Assembly: GCA_955652585.1 (NCBI GenBank)
Contig: CATPBF010000126.1
Span: forward strand, 1 to 5,546
Reading direction: 5' to 3'
DNA: 5,546 nt
DNA from: Candidatus Dormiibacterota bacterium
GTDB taxonomy: Bacteria > Chloroflexota > Dormibacteria > Dormibacterales > Dormibacteraceae
Below the pieces are notes generated by a model. It saw only the letters and a list, made by a program, of their open reading frames with translations, did not search any database and was not told the origin of the DNA. Each line of letters begins with the position of its first letter. The first letter of the stretch is position 1. A program made the position numbers and the translations under genes. Positions 1 to 5,546 of the stretch are shown here, in pieces.

Positions 1-1
1 C

Positions 2-742
2 GGCTTCGTGATCAAGTATTTCGGGTTACCGGGATCAGGAGGCTATGGCGCCACCAAGGTCGTTGATCTTGGATGGTTTGCCATCCCGGTCAGCCTGTTC
101 TGGTTGCTGGGGATGCAGAACACGGTCAACTTCCTCGACGGCGTCGACGGTCTGGCTGCGGGCGTCGTATTCATCGTCGCCCTCACGTTGTTGATCGCCG
201 CCGCCGGCAAGGACCAGATCGAGGTGGTACAGCTTGCCGGCGCCGTCGCGGGCGCATGTGCGGGCTTCCTGCTGTTCAACTTCCATCCCGCGCGCATCTT
301 CATGGGCGACTCCGGCTCTCACTTCCTCGGAGCGGCGCTAGCGGTGATATCGATCCTGGGGGTGGCGAAGGTCGCCGTGGCGTTCGCGCTGGCGGTCCCG
401 ATCCTTGCTCTGGCGCTGCCCATTGCAGACACCGCCTGGGCAATCGTGAGGCGACGCCGCGTGCGCATGTCGGTCGCGAGCCCGGACCTGCAGCACCTGC
501 ATCACCGGCTCCAGGCTTTCGGGCTCAACCCAAGGCAGACGTGCTACGTGTTCTACGCCGCGACGGCGTTGCTAGGCACGATCGGCCTGATGTTTTTCGG
601 ACACCGCCGGATCATCGGCGCAGTCGTCGTGGCAGCGCTGGTGCTGGCGTCGACCGTGGCGGCGGACCGGCTGCAGAAGGCCGGAGTCCGCATCCCAGCG
701 CCGTTCCTACGCCGCCTCTTGGCCGAACCTGGCAGACGGTAG
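2..742 (+). CDS. WecA/TagO-like undecaprenyl-phosphate sugar-1-phosphate transferase, 5' partial
   Basis: Membrane enzyme of glycosyltransferase family 4 (MraY/WecA/TagO superfamily). The family moves a sugar-1-phosphate, usually GlcNAc-1-P, from a UDP-sugar to undecaprenyl phosphate at the inner face of the membrane, starting surface glycan synthesis. The reading frame is open through the left edge (Gly-Phe precede the GTG at 8), so the N-terminus is missing; about 246 codons are visible. Counting from the GTG at 8, the family motifs are present in order: NTVNFLDGVDGL (38-49) with the catalytic-region aspartates, FHPARIFMGDSGS (92-104), and the cytoplasmic HxHH motif in DLQHLHHRL (160-168). 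At least five hydrophobic segments surround them, and a basic stretch (RRRRVR, 148-153) precedes the HxHH loop. It ends in TAG 13 bp before the atpZ-like gene, so it is probably co-transcribed with the atp genes. The exact sugar substrate cannot be read from the sequence; the WecA/TagO branch fits better than MraY because of the HLHHRL motif. Confidence 0.9.
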   Translation, partial: GFVIKYFGLPGSGGYGATKVVDLGWFAIPVSLFWLLGMQNTVNFLDGVDGLAAGVVFIVALTLLIAAAGKDQIEVVQLAGAVAGACAGFLLFNFHPARIFMGDSGSHFLGAALAVISILGVAKVAVAFALAVPILALALPIADTAWAIVRRRRVRMSVASPDLQHLHHRLQAFGLNPRQTCYVFYAATALLGTIGLMFFGHRRIIGAVVVAALVLASTVAADRLQKAGVRIPAPFLRRLLAEPGRR

Positions 743-755
743 GATTAGGTCGGGC

Positions 756-968
756 ATGGCGCGCCCCTCGAATCCCGGTCCGACCGGGGGAGACCTGGCC
801 GGAATCGGGATGTATTTCGCCGCCGCGGTCCTGCTCCCGCTGCTGGCAGGGGTCGGGCTGGACAGCTGGTTGCATACAGGGCCCGTGTTCGTCCTGGTCG
901 GGTTGTTCGTCGGCCTGGTGTCAGGTGGAGTCGCCATCTGGATGAAGGTGAGGGAGTTCACGAAGTGA
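756..968 (+). CDS. AtpZ/AtpI-family small membrane protein (putative Fo accessory subunit)
   Basis: Small 70-residue protein resembling the family annotated as putative F1Fo-ATPase subunit / Ca2+-Mg2+ transporter (AtpZ type, 'ATPase_gene1'). Two hydrophobic segments, roughly residues 14-35 and 43-62, are joined by the short polar turn LDSWLHTGP; this GxxLDxWL-x-TxP hairpin is the hallmark of the family. The C-terminus is basic (MKVREFTK). In other bacteria such proteins lie at the head of atp operons and are thought to work with AtpI in Mg2+/Ca2+ supply or c-ring/Fo assembly; the role here is inferred from family and position. The ATG at 756 lies 13 bp after the wecA-like stop. The upstream Shine-Dalgarno match is poor (only AGG at 747-749), which suggests coupling to upstream translation. 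Its TGA overlaps the start of the next gene. Confidence 0.75.
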   Translation: MARPSNPGPTGGDLAGIGMYFAAAVLLPLLAGVGLDSWLHTGPVFVLVGLFVGLVSGGVAIWMKVREFTK

Positions 969-1327
969 TGGTCGAGCCGGGCACGCGCAAGGTGCGGTCC
1001 AACCTCCTTCGCGCGACGGTCGTGGCATCTGCCGTTCTGGCCGCCGGCATCGCGCTGGTCGCGCAATTGACCGGTCACCTGGCCGCAGGCATCGGTCTTG
1101 GAGCGGGGGTTCTGATCGGCTCTGGAAATGGCTATTTGGTCGGCGCTTTGCTCGACCGAGGTACCCCGATCGTCGCGGGGAGCATCGTGCGGCTCGCATT
1201 TTTGAGCGCACTTGCGCTCGGGGCTGCACTGGTGCTTGGCAGTTCAGCCTGGTCAGTCATCCTGGGGGTAGGTCTGGCTCAGTTCGTGATGGTGGCGGCC
1301 GCCGTGCGCCAGGGTCTGCGCGCGTGA
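968..1327 (+). CDS. atpI: ATP synthase subunit I (AtpI-like Fo assembly protein)
   Basis: A 119-residue, very hydrophobic protein with four predicted membrane helices at about residues 11-30, 33-54, 66-88 and 90-112. This size and topology, a conserved-type arginine in the third helix region (SIVRLAFLS) and the position directly before atpB match the ATP-synthase-I (AtpI) family, which assists c-ring assembly and is not part of the finished enzyme. The ATG at 968 overlaps the previous TGA by one base (TGATG, 966-970). A GTG at 965, one codon earlier, gives a GTGA overlap and is equally possible. The purine-rich AAGGTGAGGGAG at 945-956 sits 8 nt before the GTG and 11 nt before the ATG, so spacing slightly favours GTG and codon type favours ATG. 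The family is weakly conserved in sequence, so the call relies on topology and context as well as similarity. Confidence 0.75.
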   Translation: MVEPGTRKVRSNLLRATVVASAVLAAGIALVAQLTGHLAAGIGLGAGVLIGSGNGYLVGALLDRGTPIVAGSIVRLAFLSALALGAALVLGSSAWSVILGVGLAQFVMVAAAVRQGLRA

Positions 1328-2106
1328 TCTACATCGAAGCGGCTCCGGGCACGCATCCGACGATCGACCTTGGGTGCGGGACCCTGTGCACCTTCAACTA
1401 TGACAGCGTGATCTCAAGCGCCATCGCCGTCATCGCCACCTTGGGAGTTGCCTTCTGGCTTCGCTCTCAGCTGCGGGAAGGCGAACCCACCAAGGCGCAG
1501 GCCATATTCGAATGGGGCTACGACCAGCTGCGCGCGCTCATCAAGAGCAACGTCTCGGACGATGCACTCTTCATCATCCCGCTGGCGATGACGCTCTTCC
1601 TGTTCATCCTGATCGCGAACTGGATCGAGATCTTTCCACTCGCGATCTTCCCAATCCTGCACGGGGCGAATGCCGATCTCAATCAGACGCTCGCGATGGC
1701 GCTGGTCGTGATCGGTGTTGTGCAGTGGTACAGCGTCCGTACGCTGGGTTGGCGCGGCTATTTCCGGCGCTTCACCAAGCCGTTCGAGCTACCGCTCCCG
1801 GTACGGATAGTCTTCACGCCGCTCAACATTCTCGAGGAGGCCGTCAAGCCGTTGACGCTCTCGCTTCGTCTGTTCGGAAACATCTTTGCCGGCGCGGTGA
1901 TGATCGGCCTGATTGCGAGCCTCGCAAACCTTCAGCTGCCCGTTGTGGGAACCGTCGTCGGCACCGTTCTGGGCTCTTTGGTACTCATCGTGTGGAAGGC
2001 GTTCGACGTGATCTTCATCGGGTTCATTCAAGCTTTCATCTTCATGCTGCTGACGGTCATCTACTTTGGCGCAGCCCGAGAGGGCCTCGAACATGAACAC
2101 CACTAG
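1324..2106 (+). CDS. atpB: F1Fo ATP synthase subunit a
   Basis: Stator subunit of Fo (260 aa, normal length), providing the two proton half-channels next to the c-ring. The diagnostic helix is at residues 171-200, EEAVKPLTLSLRLFGNIFAG..., with the essential arginine R182 (codon 1867-1869, equivalent to E. coli R210). The last helix contains FIQAFIFMLLTVIYF (234-248), with Q236 matching E. coli Q252. Earlier hydrophobic segments lie near 28-47, 80-104 and 119-137. At the E. coli E219 position the residue is A191, and at the H245 position it is V229 with D228 beside it. The N-terminal segment, expected outside the membrane, contains C18 and C22 (CGTLC). The GTG at 1324 forms a GTGA overlap with the atpI stop; no good alternative start follows before the first helix. 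The protein ends in a His-rich EHEHH. The stop TAG is part of the Shine-Dalgarno of atpE. Confidence 0.97.
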   Translation: MIYIEAAPGTHPTIDLGCGTLCTFNYDSVISSAIAVIATLGVAFWLRSQLREGEPTKAQAIFEWGYDQLRALIKSNVSDDALFIIPLAMTLFLFILIANWIEIFPLAIFPILHGANADLNQTLAMALVVIGVVQWYSVRTLGWRGYFRRFTKPFELPLPVRIVFTPLNILEEAVKPLTLSLRLFGNIFAGAVMIGLIASLANLQLPVVGTVVGTVLGSLVLIVWKAFDVIFIGFIQAFIFMLLTVIYFGAAREGLEHEHH

Positions 2107-2112
2107 GAGGGG
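2105..2112 (+). promoter_or_regulatory. Strong ribosome binding site for atpE
   Basis: AGGAGGGG directly precedes the atpE ATG at 2115; the core AGGAGG (2105-2110) has a 4-nt spacer. The first two bases are the end of the atpB TAG stop. It is among the best Shine-Dalgarno matches in the window, in keeping with the need for many c subunits per complex. Confidence 0.8.
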
Positions 2113-2114
2113 AC

Positions 2115-2366
2115 ATGACTGACCACGGAATAACGCTTGCAGGAGCGCTGATTGGCTTCGGCCTCGCCCTTGGGCTGGGCGCCATTGGCGCCGCCGTCGG
2201 TGACGGTCTGGCCGGCAACGCATTCATCAGCGGCGTCGCCCGCCAGCCCGAGGCACAGGGGAGGATGATCCCCTGGCTCTTCACGATCGTTGGTCTCGTC
2301 GAGGCGATGTACTTCATCAACCTCGCCTTCGGGTTCGTGTTCATAAGCCAGGTCGCCCCCAAGTAA
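2115..2366 (+). CDS. atpE: F1Fo ATP synthase subunit c
   Basis: Proteolipid subunit of the rotor ring (83 aa, typical length) that carries protons through Fo. It is a helical hairpin: a Gly/Ala-rich first helix (about 7-38, with GFGLALGLGAIGAAVGDG), the polar loop with the signature RQPE (43-46), and a second helix (about 52-78). The ion-carrying carboxylate is E63 in VGLVEAMYF (codon 2301-2303), equivalent to E. coli D61. D30 in helix 1 aligns with Q32 of the Na+-type ring of Ilyobacter tartaricus, while the Ser-Thr that follows the Glu in that ring is Ala-Met here (64-65), which argues for proton rather than sodium use. The sequence is strikingly like the mycobacterial c subunit (AGNA-ISGVARQPEAQGR and YFINLAF). 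It starts 8 nt after atpB behind a strong ribosome binding site, and atpF begins at the base after its stop. Confidence 0.98.
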   Translation: MTDHGITLAGALIGFGLALGLGAIGAAVGDGLAGNAFISGVARQPEAQGRMIPWLFTIVGLVEAMYFINLAFGFVFISQVAPK

Positions 2367-2888
2367 ATGACCTTTCTCGCAGGCACGGCCGGCGTAATCG
2401 ACATCAACGGGACGGTCATCGTCGAGCTCATCACATTTCTGGTGATGATGGCGATCCTTGCCCGCTGGGTCTATCCCGAGGTCGTCAGGCTGGCCGAGGG
2501 GCGTCAGCGTCAGGTGGTCGAGCAATTGAAGGACGCCGAGAAAGCCCGCGCCGCTGCGGAGGCAGCGCTCAAAGAGGCTGAGGCGAAGCTGAACGAGGCT
2601 CGAAAGACGGCTCAGAGTGTCATCGATGCCGCGAGCAAATCAGCAGAGCAGCTCCGCCAGGACCTCAAGCAAAAGGCGGAGGAGGAAGCCCACCGCATCC
2701 GCGAGTCCACGAGCAAGGAGATCGAAGCCGAGCGGCTGAAGGCGATCCAGTCTGTGCGCAGCGAGGTCGCGGGCCTGGTCGTGGCGGCGACTGAAAAGGT
2801 GATCGGCGAGACACTCGATGTGGCGAAGCACAAGGAGCTGATCGAGAAGGCCATCGAGGAGGTCGCGAGTGGCAACGGCAGCCGCTAA
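2367..2888 (+). CDS. atpF: F1Fo ATP synthase subunit b
   Basis: Peripheral-stalk subunit (173 aa, normal length) that holds F1 against rotation. A short N-terminal segment leads into a single membrane helix at about residues 15-36 (GTVIVELITFLVMMAILARW), followed by the usual WVYPEV exit. A long charged Ala/Glu/Lys/Arg-rich helix at about 45-130 would form the coiled coil of the b dimer. The C-terminal part (131-166, SEVAGLVVAATEKVIGETLD...) matches the delta-binding region of the family. The ATG follows the atpE TAA with no gap and has no clear Shine-Dalgarno, so its translation is probably coupled to atpE. Its last 20 bases overlap atpH. This is a separate b protein: a TAA stop at 2886-2888 and a frame change exclude a mycobacterial-style b-delta fusion. 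Confidence 0.96.
   Translation: MTFLAGTAGVIDINGTVIVELITFLVMMAILARWVYPEVVRLAEGRQRQVVEQLKDAEKARAAAEAALKEAEAKLNEARKTAQSVIDAASKSAEQLRQDLKQKAEEEAHRIRESTSKEIEAERLKAIQSVRSEVAGLVVAATEKVIGETLDVAKHKELIEKAIEEVASGNGSR
2856..2862 (+). promoter_or_regulatory. Ribosome binding site for atpH inside atpF
   Basis: GAGGAGG lies within the C-terminal codons of atpF, 6 nt before the GTG at 2869. It fixes the delta start at this GTG and explains the 20-nt gene overlap. Confidence 0.75.
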
Positions 2889-3399
2889 GCGTTACGCGCG
2901 GGCAGTCTTCGAGCTTGCCTCCGAGGAGGGTCATGTCGAGGAGTGGCTCCGCCATCTCGCCGCGATCAAAGACCTCATGAGCGATCCTGCAGTGGCGGCA
3001 GTGCTCGAGAACCCGACGATCCCCGTCCCGCGTCGCATGGAGCTGATCGCGGCGCCGCGATTCCTGGACCCGGAGGCGACCAACCTGGTTCGGATGCTCG
3101 TCGAGACCCGGCGCGTGGATGAGATTGCCGGCATCCTCGACGAGTTCGAGCAGCTCGCCGACGAAGCCGCGGGGCGCGTGCGGGCCACCGTGACGACTGC
3201 TGTCGAGCTCTCGACCGATGACCGCGAGCGCGTGGGCAGGCAATTGTCAGAGCGCCTGGGCAAGGAAGTGCGCGTCACAGCGACGGTCGACCGCCGAATC
3301 ATCGGTGGGCTCAAGCTCCAGTACGGCGATCACCTGGTCGACGCCAGCCTCGCATCGCGATTGCAGCAGCTGCGCCGCCTCCTGGCGGACGCGTCCTAG
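2869..3399 (+). CDS. atpH: F1Fo ATP synthase subunit delta (OSCP)
   Basis: Caps the F1 head and connects it to the b stalk. At 176 aa it has the ordinary family length. The N-terminal domain opens with the typical AKRYARAVFELA (6-17), which binds the alpha N-termini. The C-terminal domain has the OSCP signature: D141-RRIIGG (144-147), then YGD (152-154), D158 and S160, ending in LASRLQQLRRLL. The GTG start at 2869 is preferred because it puts the conserved RYARAVFELA close to the N-terminus and has a very good Shine-Dalgarno 6 nt upstream. The gene overlaps atpF by 20 nt in another frame. Classic Actinobacteria (mycobacteria, streptomycetes, corynebacteria) have a much longer delta or a b-delta fusion, so the short form here says something about lineage. 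The TAG stop lies within the atpA ribosome binding site. Confidence 0.95.
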   Translation: MATAAAKRYARAVFELASEEGHVEEWLRHLAAIKDLMSDPAVAAVLENPTIPVPRRMELIAAPRFLDPEATNLVRMLVETRRVDEIAGILDEFEQLADEAAGRVRATVTTAVELSTDDRERVGRQLSERLGKEVRVTATVDRRIIGGLKLQYGDHLVDASLASRLQQLRRLLADAS

Positions 3400-3403
3400 G
3401 AGG
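3398..3403 (+). promoter_or_regulatory. Ribosome binding site for atpA
   Basis: AGGAGG starts inside the atpH stop codon (TAG at 3397-3399) and precedes the GTG at 3415 with a rather long 11-nt spacer in an A-rich stretch. The same TAGGAGG arrangement occurs at the atpB/atpE junction. Confidence 0.7.
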
Positions 3404-3414
3404 ACCGAAAACAA

Positions 3415-5075
<1,661 letters not shown>

Positions 5076-5076
<1 letters not shown>

Positions 5077-5546
5077 TGCCCGCCTACAGAGACATCGTCC
5101 GCCGGATCGACAGCATCAAGAACACGCAGAAGATCACCAAGGCGATGCAGGTGGTCGCCGCGACGAGGTTGCGCCGCGCGCAGGCGGCGGTGCTGGCGAC
5201 GCGGCCTTACTCCGAGAAGATGCTCGAGGTCCTGCAGACCGCCGGCGAACGGGCAACCGAGTACAAGCACCCGTTCCTGGTGCGGCGCGAAGGCACGCGG
5301 GCGGTGATGATCCTCGTCACCACAGACAAAGGGCTGACCGGGGCGCTCAACGTCAACAACATCCGTGCCGGCACTCGCTACATGTCCGAGCACTACCCGG
5401 ACCAGCAGAAGTACGTAACTCTCGGCCGCAAGGGTCGTGATTTCCTGCTGCGCTTTCGACGGAATGTGATCGCGGACGCGAGCGGCCTTCCGGACCGGCC
5501 GTCCATCGCAGGAATCCTGTCGAGCGTCGCGGTCGCCCTCGAGGAA
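5076..5546 (+). CDS. atpG: F1Fo ATP synthase subunit gamma, 3' partial
   Basis: Central rotating shaft of F1. The ATG at 5076 shares its A with the atpA TAA stop, and the frame stays open to the right edge, giving 157 visible codons of a protein usually near 290-310 residues. The N-terminal helix has the family signature RRIDSIKNTQKITKAMQVVAATRLRRAQ (9-36, in part), which sits inside the alpha3beta3 head. The start of the Rossmann-like domain follows with AVMILVTTDKGLTGALN (76-92), corresponding to the family's T/SD(K/R)GL-G-(Y/L)N segment; Thr88 replaces the Cys of the E. coli SDRGLCGGLN version. There is no separate strong Shine-Dalgarno, so translation is probably coupled to atpA. The C-terminal helix, where lineage-specific inserts would be visible, is outside the window. 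Confidence 0.96.

Noticed and set aside
569..597. TTGCTA followed by a T-rich run as an internal promoter for the atp genes
   Set aside because: No acceptable -10 element occurs at 16-18 nt spacing, and the sequence is fully explained by wecA-like codons.
73..945. A 290-codon + strand open frame overlapping the wecA-like and atpZ-like genes
   Set aside because: Its translation is Arg/Gly/Pro-rich with no recognisable motifs, while the alternative frames carry clear WecA and AtpZ signatures. It is a GC-driven shadow.
2202..2309. Sodium-coupled ATP synthase
   Set aside because: The Ser-Thr that follows the ion-binding Glu in Na+ rings is Ala-Met here, so the pattern fits proton coupling despite D30.
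2869..2888. Possible b-delta fusion or frameshift at the atpF/atpH junction
   Set aside because: Both proteins have complete, normal-length ends, a TAA stop closes atpF, and a good ribosome binding site serves the atpH GTG. A natural 20-nt overlap explains it.

Overview
The window is a compact, single-strand (+) gene cluster encoding most of a bacterial F1Fo ATP synthase. It is preceded by the 3' part of a WecA/TagO-type phospho-sugar transferase gene. Order: wecA-like (5' truncated) - atpZ-like - atpI - atpB (a) - atpE (c) - atpF (b) - atpH (delta) - atpA (alpha) - atpG (gamma, 3' truncated). atpD (beta) and atpC (epsilon) would be expected just downstream, outside the window.

Organism: the DNA is GC-rich with strong G/C preference at third codon positions, GTG starts are frequent, and long shadow ORFs appear in other frames. 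The c subunit has the actinobacterial/mycobacterial pattern (GDG-AGNA, ISGVARQPEAQGR, VGLVEA-YFINLAF), and a wecA-like gene before the atp operon is also familiar from Actinobacteria. However, delta has the ordinary short length (176 aa) and is not fused to b as in mycobacteria. This suggests a deep-branching actinobacterium or a related Terrabacteria lineage such as Chloroflexota or Candidatus Dormibacterota. The placement is an inference only.

Layout: positions 2-742 hold the wecA-like membrane enzyme, which uses undecaprenyl phosphate to start cell-surface glycan assembly. After 13 bp come two small membrane proteins (756-968 and 968-1327) of the AtpZ and AtpI types, thought to help Fo assembly or ion supply. 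Fo follows: a (1324-2106), c (2115-2366) and b (2367-2888). F1 then begins with delta (2869-3399), alpha (3415-5076) and gamma (5076-end). a and the c-ring form the proton channel and rotor, b and delta form the peripheral stalk, alpha (with the unseen beta) forms the catalytic head, and gamma is the rotating shaft.

Junctions are extremely tight: 1-4 nt overlaps at atpZ/atpI, atpI/atpB and atpA/atpG, 0 nt at atpE/atpF, 20 nt at atpF/atpH, and at most 15 nt elsewhere. There is no space for internal promoters or terminators between genes, so I read it as one translationally coupled transcript. No gap reaches 300 bp. No RNA gene, mobile element or CRISPR was seen.

The region is ordinary in content. 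The points worth a second look are protein details: Phe in place of Gln in the alpha P-loop, a 43-residue Lys/Ala/Pro-rich tail on alpha, a c-subunit ion site that keeps a second carboxylate and carries Met at a known drug-contact position, and small hydrophobic residues in subunit a where E. coli has polar channel residues. I found no new system.
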